Shown here piece after piece: positions 13,686 to 27,338 of a DNA stretch of 64,000 bases. Origin of the DNA: Acanthacorydalis orientalis (taxonomy: Eukaryota; Arthropoda; Insecta; Megaloptera; Corydalidae); the NCBI GenBank assembly GCA_034766995.1, contig CM068318.1, forward strand, positions 32,006,956-32,070,955, written 5' to 3'. Every line of letters starts with the position of its first letter. Position 1 is the first letter of the stretch. The position numbers and the translations under genes were made by a program. The notes under the pieces are model-generated. The model was given only the letters and a program-made list of their open reading frames with translations. It was not told the origin of the DNA and searched no databases.

Positions 13686-14525
13686 GGAGAGACAGAGTGA
13701 GAGAGAATAATTATGTACGCCAATGGAAATGTATGTAACGATATTAATAAATTCCAAGAAACAATCGTTAAAATAAAACGTTATATCTATTATTATTTAC
13801 ATTAAAAATAATTTTAAAACATACAGCCAAAATGATGTTCGAACATTTTTTTGGTCTATTAATATTAAATATTAAATTAAAAAATATTAAAATATTAAAT
13901 ATTACATTAATATAAAGATAATGAAACATATTTTAACGTTCTAAAAGACACACATTATTTTTTTATAAAAAATGTCATGAGACTATTTTATTTCTTTTAC
14001 TTTTAATCTTTAGTGATAAAAATATTGTTAATATCCTTGATACATCAAACGTGGATTTAAAGATAATCAATATTTTTTAATATTACATATAAAAGAGAAC
14101 ATATTCTGACGATTGACGCAATGAATTATTTCAGAATTCAACTGAAACGGAATTCACTCTCAATCATTTTTTTTCATTAAAAAGTAATCGTATGGTATTC
14201 TATTCTGTCAATTGAAATGGTTTAGTTTGATTCAGTATTCAATATTTTTCGTTTCAGTTCTTTTCGAATTCCAATATTCTTATAATGCGATCTAAACTAA
14301 ATAATCAATCAATATGCTATTACTTTTTGACTTTTTATTATTTACTATAATGAAAATCGTTTTTTCAATTTTAAAAAGCGGAATAAATGAAAAATATATA
14401 ATGGAACATGTGTGAATAAGATTACATATTGAGAACACAAACTGTATTTAAAATATTCTAAATATTGTATAGTACTAATAAAATTTTATCAAAATTTAAT
14501 AATCTACTACTGACTTCTATATTAT
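13150..14525. other. AT-rich intergenic with large TA array
   Basis: No gene recognised. A complex (TA)n array with aaaa and catatg interruptions occupies about 13457-13681; its Tyr/Ile reading frames are artefacts. Confidence 0.6.
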
Positions 14526-14532
14526 ATATATA

Positions 14533-15454
14533 CGAGGTCAGACAATTAAGTAATGCGACAAAATTCAAAAATCGAGTATATTTAAAAATTAAGGTGCATC
14601 GCTGCGATCCCCTTCAAAGTAGTCCCCTCCCGCATCTATACACTTATTCCAGCGAGTTTTCCAGTTTTCGTAACAATTCTGGAACACTTCTTGTGGGACC
14701 TCTCCGAGTACCCTCGTCACAGATTCTTGGATATCTTCAACGGAGTCAAAATGTCGACCTTTGACGAATTTTTTCATATAGGGGAATAGGAAAAAGTCGC
14801 AGGGTGACATGTCCGGTGAATAGGGCGGTTGTGGTAACGTTGCGATGCCTTTAGACGCCAAAAACTGAGAGACACTGAACGCACTGTGACAGGGAGCATT
14901 GTCGTGATGCAAAACCCAAGTCTTCGCGATCTCTGGACGCACTCTGACCACCCTTTTTCGTAATTTTTCGAGCACATTGCGGTAGAATACTTGATTTACG
15001 GTTTGTCCAGGTGGTACGAACTCTTTGTGAACCACCCCTTTGCTGTCGAAGAAGCAAATCAACATGGTTTTCACTTTGGACTTGCTCATTCTCGCCTTCT
15101 TTGGCCTTGGTGCTCCAGGGGACAGCCACTGTTGGCTTTATCGTTTAGTTTCGAGGTCATATTCAAAGAACCAACTTTCATCACCAGTAATAACTCGATC
15201 GAGAAGAGTAGGATCACTTTCAACCTGCTCGAGACAATCTTATCTAAATTTCTCTGTTCCATTTTCGTGACATGCACTACTCGCGCGTTGTTACAAAACA
15301 CTAAACAGCTGGCGAAGAAATGATCGTACGAGGGTGGTCAAGGTCTCAATCGAGAGAGTAGGGATCTGCTATAACGGTGGCGGAGTTACAGGTTCGCAGT
15401 GTTACCACAGGCCGAGAAAAAAAATCGGTCGCATTACTTAATTGTCTGACCTCG
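14533..15454 (-). mobile_element. Deleted mariner, copy A
   Basis: Terminal inverted repeats 'cgaggtcagacaattaag' and the complement at 15454 are essentially perfect for about 27 bp and flanked by TA on both sides. The 922-bp element is shorter than a full mariner. It is closely matched in length and sequence by copy B at 18722-19642, in the same orientation. Both lack the N-terminal DNA-binding region, so the lineage appears to have spread or duplicated after that deletion. Confidence 0.92.
14589..15262 (-). pseudogene. Mariner transposase pseudogene, copy A
   Basis: The probable original start gives MEQRNL at 15262. The helix-turn-helix part is deleted and the frame resumes at EQVESDPTLLDRVITGDESW, the first catalytic motif. 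An in-frame TAA follows in the ETKR*SQQW segment. Downstream, 166 codons (14589-15089) are open: KSKVKTMLICFFD, then HHDNAPCH and YSPDMSPCDFFLF. The second and third catalytic Asp are separated by 34 residues (D34D), which is diagnostic of mariner. A typical mariner transposase is about 345 residues. With no DNA-binding domain and a stop in the catalytic domain, it should not produce active enzyme. Confidence 0.9.
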
Positions 15455-15539
15455 TATATATATACAAAGTTTACCAATAAGTATGCATTTTTTTAATTCG
15501 AAATAAAGTACATAATTTGCACCGAAACATTAAGTTTCT

Positions 15540-16640
15540 TTATTGTAAATAATAGTTGGAGGTACGCCATTTATAAATGAAAAATAATATTATGTTAATG
15601 AGTGCCGCGTGCATTCATACAAGTAAACATTCTTTTGTTCAAATTTTCGATAACATCGCTAAACAACTGGGGCTCTATCTAATCAATTACTCTTCGAACT
15701 TCACCTTTTATTTTTGAAATTTTTATGATTATTGGTGTACACCTGTCCTCTAACGTAACCGTAAAGAAAATAGTCCAATAGTAATAAATCGCCAGATCTC
15801 GGTGGCCAAATAATGCCTTCATTTTTAGAAATAACACAATCAAGAAATTTCGTCTTCAATAAATCGTTTTGCCAGCTCTGTGACTTGTTGCACCGTCCTG
15901 CTAGAACCACATGTCCTCCAGATTAATACCATCGAAATCGGCCAACAAAAAATTGATTTATTGACAGTAATCGCTTTACCAGCCTTATTCTCAAGAAAGT
16001 AAAAACTAACAACTCCACCAGACCAAAGTGTTCACCAAACAGTAACTCTTTCTGCATGAATTATACTCTTGTACTCTGCTTCTCAACGATCACCCTTGAA
16101 TTTTCTTCATTCATATTCGGCAGTTTTGTTTCTTAAAGTAGCCAGAGAGTTCGAAATGAGCCTCATCGCTAAAGATGACATTCATAAAAATCATATTGTT
16201 GTTCCAGTATTCAATTAACAAATCTTCGACGTAGTAAATAGTCTACTGTCTTCAATTCTTGTGTTAATTGAACCTTATAAGCCTTCAGTAATAAATCTTA
16301 TGCAAAATATGCCATGTGGTCGTTTGTGAAAAGCCCAATTACTGCCAACGTAGAATTGATAGTCCTGGCTCTTCCGACACACTGTCACCAACCAAGTCAA
16401 TATTTTCTTCATTACGAGTACTACGAACACGAGTTGACGTTTCTTTATCTTTAACCGATCCAGTCTCTTTAAGTTTACTCACTAATCGAAGAATTGTTGA
16501 TTCAGATGGACGACTTTATCGCGAATAAACATTACCTAATTTACGAAATGTATTTTTTATAGAATGCCCATTTTCATAACATAGTCTATATTTCAATACG
16601 TTGATTTGTTATATATGAAGCATCCATATCTTAAAATGTC
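15540..16640 (-). mobile_element. IS630/Tc1-mariner-type transposase remnant
   Basis: Minus-strand frames read as one broken transposase. The N-terminal part (about 16540-16320) has RPSESTILRLVSKLKETGSV and LSILRWQ..GFSQTTTWHIL, a helix-turn-helix and linker. The middle has FSDEAHFEL, the first catalytic Asp region, near 16160. The C-terminal part has WF.QDGATSH then WPPRSGDL..LDYFLYG, the second and third acidic motifs (15700-15910). The tail NARGTH..NIIFHL is at about 15590. Multiple stops and frameshifts make it dead. No convincing terminal repeats were found, so the borders are approximate. Confidence 0.75.
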
Positions 16641-16742
16641 AATGTCAAAACTTAAAAAAATGTCAAGAAATGTACAGCTGTTAGTTTGACGTCTGTGAAA
16701 TATAACCTCTTAAAAAATTGTGTCTCTATTGGAAAATCTTAC

Positions 16743-16772
16743 GTATATATATATATATATATATATAAATCT

Positions 16773-16808
<36 letters not shown>
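16743..16808. repeat. (TA)n microsatellite
   Basis: Two TA tracts separated by 'aaatcttg'. Confidence 0.9.
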
Positions 16809-16814
<6 letters not shown>

Positions 16815-16815
<1 letters not shown>

Positions 16816-18389
16816 CGAAAAATATTCATAATTAACTTTTCTATGCCAAACGTAATTATGTTTTCCCGAAAAGTTTTTGAAAAAGTTATCAAACTGTTAG
16901 CATGCCAATACATATTAAAAAAATAATTGGGTAATGTAAAATATATTCGATTTTTAATAGGGTTAATACAAGCTATAATATTATATCAACTTTAATATAA
17001 TTACCTTTTTTATTTATATAACATTATAGAAGCCCAAAGAAGTAGAATGAACAAAGTTGATAAAAACTTACAGTTTTATTAATTTATTATCTCAGTAGGA
17101 CAAAACTTACTTTAAATAAAAACAATGTTTTGACAACTATACAAAGTAAACCAAATAACTTCTCACTGCAACTAATGTTCACAAACTTATAGTTTATATC
17201 CTCGAATTTAGCTCAAGTTCATGTGGTATTAGAGAACTCAGGATAGTATTAAATAAGGAAAATATTTTGCATACGCCTTAATGATATGAAACTATAAATG
17301 GTATTATATATTTTTTAAATCTAAATATTTAAATAAATAATCTCTTTCTTCTATTGGTAATCATTAATAAAATTAAAATTTGATTCCAAAATAATCGACT
17401 TAGAATCAATTTTTTTACTACTACTTAAATAAAAACTACTCTTGCACCAACAGTTTTTTTCGATTTTACTAAATTTATTCAAATATATTTATTTCTTCTA
17501 ATATAGACAAATTATATTAAAGTAAATATTTTATACTTATTTTTTTTCTCAATAATATAACTATAAATTTTAAAATATTCTTAACTACTTTGCATTGACA
17601 TGCCTCCTCTTGAGTTTTGTACTTCCACTCATCGGATACAGTGATATCGTATACTGGAATATCTGGTACAGAAGTCCATGATTTGTAGATCATTAATTTT
17701 AGAAATTTGGAAATATGAGAAACTCTGTCTTTGTTCCAGTCTAGGTTAATATATACATAAAATTCCACCTTGACATAAGCAGCAATTTATAAACTTTATG
17801 AACCAATCATACGGGTTACCAGATTCATAATTTCTAACGTATAAGAATATACATTCGTGCTACTATCAGCATGCTCGAACAGAAAGTACCTATCGTTTTA
17901 CAAACTACTTATTGTGGACATACGAACGTCAGCATGCAGTGTATTATCTTATGAATATACTTTTTAAGTACTATAATTGGTTATGGTCAACCTATTCAGT
18001 ACTCTTCACAAAAGTATATTCGCCAAATTATTATGTTCCTATGATGCTCAAGACGAATTAATTCGCATGTGCTTCGCAAATAGGAGAAATCTCAAGAAGT
18101 GTTTGCTTGTCCAGACATGATTCAATGAATATCTCAAACGTTTATTGCCATTGCAATTTCCTTTGTAATTGAAATAAAAACGATTTAGTCGTTGTGAAGT
18201 TGGATAATTATTGTTGTGGTTTATTTATTTTATTACCACATACCAAAAGATACTATCCATGGTAAGCCATATATAGCAGTGCGGAACACAATTTTTTTAA
18301 AAAAGTTTCGTTCTTTTTTTAAAAAAGAGTATGTTATAAATTAGACGAATTGACTAAAAAATATTTATCAGACGCTGAGACATACGTTT

Positions 18390-18390
<1 letters not shown>
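16815..18390. other. AT-rich intergenic, one unexplained open stretch
   Basis: Mostly AT-rich. A GC-richer patch at 17517-17768 is open on the minus strand for about 80 codons with mixed amino-acid use (for example KSWTSVPDIPVYDITVSDEW). It is preceded by an in-frame stop. I recognise no family; it may be a decayed exon or transposon piece. Confidence 0.4.
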
Positions 18391-18721
<331 letters not shown>

Positions 18722-19642
18722 CGAGGTCAGACAATTAAGTAATGCGACAAAATTCAAAAATCGAGTATATTTAAAAATTAAGGTACATCGCTGCGATCCC
18801 CTTCAAAGTAGTCCCCTCCCGCATCTATACACTTATTCCAGCGAGATTTCCAGTTTTCGTAACAATTCTGGAACACTTCTTGTGGGACCTCTCCGAGTAC
18901 CCTCGTCACAGATACTTGGATATCTTCAACGGAGTCAAAATGTCGACCTTTGACGAATTTTTTCATATGGGGGAATAGGAAAAAGTCGCAGGGTGACATG
19001 TCCGGTGAATAGGGCGGATGTGGTAACGTTACGATGCCTTTAGACGCCAAAAACTGAGAGACACTGAACGCACTGTGACAGGGAGCATTGTCGTGATGCA
19101 GAACCCAAGTCTTAGCGATCTCTGGACGCACTCTGAGCACCCTTTTTCGTAATTTTTCGAGCACATTGTGGTAGAATACTTGATTTACGGTTTGTCCAGG
19201 TGGTACGAACTCTTTGTGAACCACCTCTTTGCTGTCGAAGAAGCAAATCAACATGGTTTTCACTTTGGACTTGCTCATTCTCGCCTTCTTTGGCCTTGGT
19301 GCTCCAGGGGACAGCTACTGTTGGCTTTGTCGTTTAGTTTCGGGGTCATATTGAAAGAACCAACTTTTATCACCAGTAATAACTCGATCTAGAAGAGTAG
19401 GATCACTTTCAACCTGCTCTAAATGCTTGCTCTAAATTTCTCTGTTCCATTTTCGTGACATGCACTACTCGCGCGTTGTTACAAAACACTAAACAGCTGG
19501 CGAAGAAATGATCGTACGAGGGTGGTCAAGGTCTCAATCGAGAGAGTAGGGATCTGCTATAACGGTGGCGGAGTTACAGGTTCGCAGTGTTACCACAGGC
19601 CGAGAAAAAAAATCGGTCGCATTACTTAATTGTCTGACCTCG
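18722..19642 (-). mobile_element. Deleted mariner, copy B
   Basis: Same terminal repeats and TA flanks as copy A, 921 bp long, same orientation, about 3.3 kb downstream of the end of copy A. The deletion junction differs slightly: 13 bases here against 14 in copy A between 'aattta' and 'gagcaggtt'. Confidence 0.92.
18778..19450 (-). pseudogene. Mariner transposase pseudogene, copy B
   Basis: The layout matches copy A: MEQRNL at 19450, loss of the DNA-binding region, then ITGDKSWFFQYDPETKRQ and an in-frame TAG (QQ*L), and a 166-codon open C-terminal segment at 18778-19278. That segment has HHDNAPCH and YSPDMSPCDFFLF with D34D spacing. I count nine residue differences from copy A across the 166. 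The stop lies at a different codon from that in copy A, so these inactivating mutations arose independently. Confidence 0.9.
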
Positions 19643-19649
19643 TATATGA

Positions 19650-20165
19650 CAAAATATAGAGTTAAATGTTCATTTTAAATTATCTGGAATGAATTTTGGA
19701 AATTGTTGAATGCTCCGCACAAGTATAACTCTTCGCCGATGAAAGTATTGCTCACTGCCAACGCACACGCGCTCAAGAGTATTGCGTAGCGAGAAGGTTA
19801 AATAAATCGTGTACGACAACACATTTTTTCCAAAATAAGTTCCTGAGAATGGCGTTGGATAAGCCATACAATTCCATAGCCATACTCTACAAACCAGACG
19901 AATTCTGAGGTCAAGTATGTACGATAGCACAATATATTCAGGAACGTAGCTAGAAGTTTTCGACACAAAGCCGACGAGTACCATAGCAAAGGAAATCAGA
20001 ATCACAAGATCGATTTCGTTGGAAAAAAGGATAGGATATTATTGGCGGCGCGATATAGTGCAGCCGTGCTACTTTGTTGATCCTCGACAAACGTTGGCTC
20101 GGAGGCACCGGTCCAGATTAAAAAAGGAGCAGGATAGGAAGAATGACGCTCTAGGTGGGGGTTTT
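19650..20165 (+). other. GC-richer block, possible non-LTR retrotransposon tail
   Basis: This patch is visibly richer in G and C than its surroundings. A plus-strand frame reads FFQNKFLRMALDKPYNS near 19830, similar to the 'QNKFLRM' motif seen near the C-terminus of Jockey-like reverse transcriptases. A second plus frame is open to about 20180. The similarity is short and from memory of the family. Confidence 0.25.
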
Positions 20166-20441
20166 GCTATTAAAATTGAGTTCTAATTATTATGTGAGTT
20201 TTTGAAAGTTTTTCCACATATTTCCACGAGTAAGGTACACTTTTAACACATAACAAGTGTAAAATAATACTAAGACAATGGTAGGTTTAGGATTATACCC
20301 CGAGGTACAACCAATAATAAAACGACATGACATTATAATAAGACTCACACACTCATTAAACCTTCGAGTGAGAGAAAGCAAACATATTATTTTAGTTAAA
20401 TATAATATTATTTTCAAAGTACTTTCACAATTCTCGATCTA

Positions 20442-20499
20442 AAACACAGTCAGATCAATATCTGAACTGTTGAGTTTAGATATTGATCTGACTGTGTTT
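20442..20499. repeat. Perfect 22-bp hairpin, 14-nt loop
   Basis: Left arm 20442-20463 (aaacacagtcagatcaatat...) is exactly complementary to right arm 20478-20499, around a 14-nt loop. Confidence 0.95.
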
Positions 20500-20689
20500 C
20501 CTGTGACATGGGTCGTGGTTCTTGGGCCCAGCATCAACGACGGTCGTTTGATAAATTTCTTTAAGATAGCGCCAACATTTATTTGATAATGCGACGACTA
20601 TTTTATGCCACTTTTCAAATAAGCATAGACGAAATTCGACTAAAAACGACATGTTTTTCATGTTTTACACATGTTTGAAGCGAGAATTG

Positions 20690-21720
20690 TAGCAATTGTT
20701 GCAAAAATGAAAAAAAAACAGTTCCGTGCAGTGAATTTTTATTTGAAAACATGGACAGCCACTCAGATCGAAGCGAAGTTGGCTAAAGTTCATGGAAACT
20801 CTGCACCAGCGTTGAACATTTTTATTTCTGGGTAAATAGTTTAAACGTGACCGAACATACACTGAAAATGAAGCACGCTCTGAACGCCCAGTTGCGATCA
20901 CCACGGCAGATATTGTTGAAAAAATTCATTGTATCGTTATAGAAAACCGCTGAGTGAAAATGTGTGAGATTTCTATTACTGTATACATCTCAACTGAACG
21001 AGTGTACAATATTCTGTACGAAATATTGCACATGAAAAAGTTGTGTGCATAATGGTTGCTGTAATTATTGACTGTCAACCAAAAACAAACACGAAAGGAC
21101 ATTTCAACCCACGGTTTGGCGATATTTAGTCGCAATCCGTAGACCTTTTTGTATCCGTTCGTCACCGTGGATAAAACTAGGATCCACCACTATACACCTG
21201 AATTGAAATAGCAATCAAAGCAATGGATAACTACTGGTGAAATTGGGCCGAAGAAGGCGAAGATCGTTTTGTTGGCGGCGAAGCTGATGACCGCTATTTT
21301 TTGGGACTATTTAATGAAAAAAAAAATGATAATAGAACCCTTTTAGGCAATATTACTGAACCTTTTAAAAGAAGAGCTGTAACAAAAACGATCAAGATTG
21401 GCACAGAAAAAAGTGCTCTTTCACAAGGATAACACACCATCCCACAAATCGACAGTCGCAAGGGCAAAATTGCACGAATTAGCGTTCGAATTGATTCCTC
21501 ATACCTCCTTTTCTCCAGACTTGGCCCTGTGAGACTTCTTCCTCTTTCCAAAATTGAAAATTTGGCTCGGCAGCAAAAAATTCTCGATGAGGATGCCATC
21601 GCTGCCGCCAACGCAAATTGAAAACGAGCTAAACCAAGTGTATAGCCCTTAATGGAATCTATGTTGAGAAATAAAATCGTTTTTTTTTCAAAAAACGACG
21701 TTTAACTTTTTTTACGATAC
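20690..21720 (+). mobile_element. Degraded mariner
   Basis: Plus-strand frames, broken by many stops, follow a mariner in order. KKQFRAVNFYLKTWTATQIE is the N-terminal helix-turn-helix. Then come a VTIS/ERVYNIL-like segment, IHHYTPELK.QSKQW after a VDKTR version of the first catalytic motif, and PKKAKIV. Later come KVLFHKDNTPSHKSTVA (second Asp retained) and FSPDLAL.DFFLFPKLK. Terminal repeats could not be found, so borders are approximate. The stops exclude activity. Confidence 0.75.
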
Positions 21721-22279
21721 TTATTAATTGAATTTCGTAGCTCACCAGGATGTGGGCTTCTTGTTTCATTCGATCCAATCAGTTAGATACAGAACGTTTA
21801 TGATAATGTATAGTGTTTTGTGCACATTCACCAAGCGAAGTCATAAAGTTTTTAGATCGTTTGGTTACTATTTTCCGTCGAACAAACAATCGGCTAACTT
21901 TATCGTAATATATGTTTTTATCAATATAAGCACATTTTAATCGATTCAAATAGCGTGATACATGTTTTGATCGATGTGAGCACATTTGAGTAAGTAATAA
22001 AAGGAGACTAATTGATCGTGTTATCTAAACATTGTATTCATTCTATATTACTTGAGAAATATATTTCATACTTCCATAAATTTGCATACAAGTTGTAAAA
22101 TCGATTCTTTAGTAAATACTAAATACTCATCCGTAATATAAGGTACGAATTATTATTTTCTTTATCTCTTTTTTCTCTATTTCACAACGAATGCACATAT
22201 ATCGAATATTTCTACAAAATCAAGTTTTAAAGGAATAAAAATTAAATTTAATCGACCGAAAAGTTTGCCTATATATAAA

Positions 22280-22284
22280 TATAC

Positions 22285-22378
<94 letters not shown>

Positions 22379-22398
22379 ATATATATATATATATATAT
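22280..22398. repeat. (TA)n microsatellite with TATG interruptions
   Basis: Several TA tracts separated by atgtatg units. Confidence 0.95.
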
Positions 22399-22399
22399 G

Positions 22400-23358
22400 T
22401 TTCGGTTGTTAACAGTTGTTAAGAACTTTATTGTTAAAAACGTAGCAATATTAAATATGTTAGACTGTTGGTCAATTAAAAGTTCTAGCTCACATCGATA
22501 TTAATTCGTACGCACACAGGAAGTTTTTTTTAAAAAAAATACAAACCTACAAAACTTTACAAAATAATAATCCGTAAAGAGATCAAAAAAGGTCAAACCA
22601 TTTAATTTTTTTAACTTTCAGAATTTTTCATTTAACTTTTTTTACAATGTATTTATAAACTTATTTCAAAGATTATGAGATCAAAGAGCGAAATAAGTGG
22701 TTGATCGATTTTTAACTCTTCGATATTTACATGCTTCTCTGAGAGCATATATATTTTTAAAAAAATTTCATTTACGAATACCTTAAGGCTTAAATGTATA
22801 TTTCATCAAATGAAACACTTATCGTCGAATACTTTATGCTAAACGTTTATGAGAAAAGTAATAATACATTATAAAAAACGAATTAAAACCTGCATATATT
22901 CATAATAAATATTAATAAAAATATTAGTTTTAATTCGTAGTTAATAATTTTATATATAGTTTTATTATATAGTATTATTATTTTCTAATAGTTTTATTAT
23001 ATAGTATTATTTATTTTAAAAATATTTACTTATATATTTCATTTGGTACTATTTTGAATTTTTATTTATGTTTATATTTTAAAACAAATAAATAAATATA
23101 ATTTATATTTTCTCATCTCAGATTTTCTTTTTTTTATTTTTTTTTACTAAATATAAATACATATCACAGAAACCTAAAGTATTTGAAAATAAGTCCATCA
23201 ACCAATAATTGTTTCAAAATTATAACAAAAAAATAGTTGCTTGTAAATAATATTGTACACCTTATAGAGAACAATTAGTTCGTTTACTTGTATATTGTTT
23301 TGAAAATAAATTTATGGTGTAAATCAATATCATATCATATGTATCATATTATTGGTGT

Positions 23359-23402
<44 letters not shown>

Positions 23403-25290
23403 CTTTACATATTTTTTATTCAACTGTATTTTAAAGATAGAAACGTATATATTAAATGTCTGTTTAAATTTATAGTATTTAAAAAAGCAGAAAATTTCTC
23501 ATATTTATAAATAAGTAATTAAAAATATAGACAAATTCTTTTAAGTACATTTCAAAATACACAATAATTTTTATTAACGAAAAATGCAGTTTTAATATAA
23601 TCTATAGTTCTGTTTTATACACGCTATAAAATTACACATAGATAAATAAATACTAATTTTTTGTAAATATTATGATTTTTGTGCATTATCATATGAATAA
23701 AACGTTGTTTTTTTATTGATATAATACTCTTGAGTTAGCTGTTATAAATATATAAAATATATCTCAAATAAATTTAATTAAATAAAACGTTTTTTGAATT
23801 CTAATTATAGGTGTTCGAAATGACTCAAAAAATATCATAATAATTACTAAGAAACAAAATCTTATTTAGTGAGTTGCTGACCAAAGTGTTTATAAAAATA
23901 AATATTTCGTTTACAGAATTGATTAATATAGTTTTTTTATATTGTATCGAAATATAATTTTGCTTGTACTAATATATTCATGGATTATAAGTAGAGCAGA
24001 GTAATATTTTAATTAATCAGACAATTGCCTTAAGATTCTTATAGTTTTTAAATACGAAACCTTAGTGATAAATATTTAAAATTATTTTCTACTATTTTGG
24101 TCGTAAAATAATTTTAATTTTTGTATTTAAAAAAATCAAAAAATGAATTGCAGTTATTCACATATAAACTATTTTTGAACATTTAAGAAATTACAATAAT
24201 GATTGAATTAAAAAAAAGTTACATTCGAAAATATTTGAATGTAATTGGATAAACATAAATATTTTTTATATTGTTATAAAAGGTTTTTTTTATGAATGTT
24301 TCCCTTTATTATTATGAATGAATGTTATCTTTATTATTATGAATCTATCCCTTTTTCAGTGAGTTATTTATTTCTTTTAAAAGCAGATTGTCACTGCCGG
24401 ATAAAACAGAAAACATGTACTGTTCAGTCGCAAACTTTGGATATAATAACCTTTCAAATTGTTGAATTATGAACGATTTTTTTGTCATTATTATTTATAT
24501 TTCTACATATTTTTAAAAAAATCAAACATGCTCGTCTTCTTTTATTCAACTGTTTAATATTTTAGATGAGGAAAATAAAGATCTAAATTTAAAACTAAGC
24601 TAAAAAATTTGTAGATATATTGAATATAGAAGAACTGAAAACTAAGGAGTATTTTACTTTTCACTGAGAAGTAAGAGTTGAAAGTATTACTTTTTTAACA
24701 TTTTCGTATGCACAAAAGTTGCATTTTTATACTTATTTCCAAAAATTAAAGGTCATTTACAAAAAATAGAAATATCGTCTGTTACGATCTGCTCAAATAT
24801 TCTTTTAAAGAAAGACGGTGGTGATCTGTTTGGTTTGTTATTTGACCATGTTTGACAAAAGGTAGTCTTATGGAATCAGACTTTTGACATTTCCTCCTCC
24901 TTAAAACAAGTTTCAAACACTAGGGCTTGAGACATGTTTAACTGAAAAATCCTGGGCTAGTCTTTGGTTCAAAAATTTAAAAATTGACTATCTAAACATT
25001 AATTTTACAGTTATATTTGATTTCTGGAAAGCTTTTTACTAAGATATTTGAATGTAATGGTCTGTATCTCAATCTTATTTGGCGTTAACTAAAAATGCGA
25101 AAAGATCTCTACTGTCATAAAATAATTATTAAATCATATAGCAAGCGGCATCATTTCTAAAAATTTTTTATTTTATTTTTTTAATGTGGACACTCTTTTA
25201 TCTTTTTCGAGATTCAAATTGAATCTAATGTTAATTAATTGATAGTTTTTTATAAATTGTATGTTTTTTAAACAATACATTTAATACTTG
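22400..25290. other. AT-rich intergenic or intronic
   Basis: No gene or transposon recognised. It includes a TA array at about 23361-23401. If the exons at 29.0 kb belong to a long gene, part of this could be intron, but no upstream exon was identified. Confidence 0.5.
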
Positions 25291-25295
25291 TAACA

Positions 25296-26587
25296 TTGGG
25301 TTGGAACAAAAATTCATAGCGTCTTTAAGGTAAAATTCAAAGGGAGTGATTCTTATTTGTACACGTATTTATTATAATATATATGCGCCATTTTATCCAC
25401 CATTTTTCTCCATCTTTCACGTAGTTTCATAATTCCATCCTCCCAGAACTGGGCATCTTTCAAGGGGATGAATTGATTCAGCTGGTTTCTGCAGGTTTTC
25501 GGGGAAGTGAAGATTTTTCAATTAAAGGGTTTCTGTTGAGACCGGAACACATAATAATCTGAAGGTGCAAGATCAAATTAATATGGTGGGTGAGGTAGGA
25601 AGTCCCAGCCAAACTGCACCATTTTTTCCGGGTCCACAAAGAAACGTAATATCTAGCGTTGGCTTGGTGAAAAACGATATTATTCTGATTGGCCAATTCT
25701 GAACGCTTTTGATCGATTGTCGCCTTTAGTTGATCAGATTTAGCACGATACTTTTCCGAATTCTCTAATTATTTGGGAGAAATTTGTAATACACAACGCC
25801 TTTTCAATTCCGCCAATTACACAATATCACCTTTTTTGGATGAAGATCTGCTTTTAGAATGACTAAATAAGGCTCATTTCGTTTTCTTCAAGATCATTTT
25901 CGATCCACATTGTTGTAAACGATCGATTTTTCATCGTCCGTGATTAATCGTTTCAGAAACGGGTCGTTTTATTTTCTTTTAAGGAGCGAATCACTGACGG
26001 AAATGCGTTTCATTACATTTTTTTAGTTAAATTATCAGGCACCCAAACATTGTAGCGATTTGCATATCCAAGTATCTTCAAATTCCTCACACCACTTAAA
26101 TGAAACACTTGCATTATCTTGTGATGTCCCCTGTCGCGTAACGTTGATTATTTTTAAAAAATGTTGCAAATTTTTCATTACCAACAACAGCAGGCCAATT
26201 TTTCATTACCGGAACACTTTTGATCCTCTAGGTCGAATTTTTCACCTATGAACCGAGCGATGCACTTTAGAACAGTACTGCCAGCTGCGGCACATTCTCC
26301 ATAAACAGAGGTTATCTTTTTTTGCTGTCTCTGCAGCAGTTTTTCCTTTCCAGAAATAAAACAGCATCAAATGACGAAAATGGTTCTTCCATAATCCTCC
26401 ATTTTCAATTTCAAATTTAATAGACTTAAAATTTACAAAATTTTGCACAAAAATAGCAGAAAAAAAATGTTGTAATGTTTCCTGTAAAAATAATACATAT
26501 GTAGTAATGCTATATAATCAAGCTGCGCGCGAAACTGCAATTAACTGCATCTATTGGAAAACGCTATGAACTTTTGTTCCAACCCAA
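25296..26587 (-). mobile_element. Near full-length inactive mariner
   Basis: Inverted ends 'ttgggttggaacaaaa' (left) and the complement 'ttttgttccaaccca' (right) bound 1292 bp, close to a full mariner. The right end is flanked by TA; the left shows CA, consistent with one mutation. Minus-strand frames give the N-terminal KNHFRHLMLFYFWKGKTAAE near 26400, then a region with many frame breaks. The second catalytic motif reads HQANARYYVS at about 25660, with Ala in place of the Asp normally in HQDNAR. Further on are LAPSDYYVFRS, the third Asp region, and a QFWEDGIMKLRERW tail. It is dead because of frameshifts, stops and the lost Asp. Confidence 0.88.
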
Positions 26588-26589
26588 TA

Positions 26590-27295
26590 TTATTAAAGAC
26601 TATAAATATTGTCATTAATTTTCTTTAGAAATGTCTATGTTGAAAATAAATTCTAATCAAAATACTGTTTTGTTTGTTTTTTAATCAATATTCGTTTGCT
26701 TTCATCTTGTGAAAATAAAAGAAATTTAAATAGCATTTTTCAGCACAAAAAAAAACTATGCACTACTGACAATAATCAGTAAAAAATATTGAATATTATT
26801 ATATCTTAAAGTAATTTTTCTGAACAAAAAATGGATGTTTAGTAACACTGACATAAAATTATCGTGGAATAGTTGTACTCTTAATAACTTCATTGACTTC
26901 AATATAAATTTCTTAAAAAGTAATCTACATTAGCTAATTGTAAAAACATTAATTTAGAATTTAATTTACTAAATTTATGTAAAAATAATATCGAGCTAAA
27001 ATTAACTGATTAACATCACTCATTCTATTCATACATCACACAGAATATTGGTAAAATAACTTAATAGCCTAAACAAATTCTATATCTTTATTAAAATAAT
27101 AATTGTAAAAAAGAAATTATTTATGATACAATCAAATATGTAAAAGATTTTTTTTAATTTCAAATGACACGTTATACTAATTTAAAGTGTAAATAAGAAT
27201 TTTTATTGAGAAGTTAAATTAATTTCATTTATTTATTTGTAGAATAGAGAGATTCATCAGGGTGTATTTTTGCTTAAAATTTAGATAAATTAACA

Positions 27296-27338
<43 letters not shown>

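Noticed and set aside
13433..13757. Two overlapping minus-strand frames of about 100 codons
   Set aside because: Microsatellite translation, not protein.
15040..15323. Plus-strand frames of 76-110 codons in mariner copy A
   Set aside because: They are shadows of the minus-strand transposase remnant.
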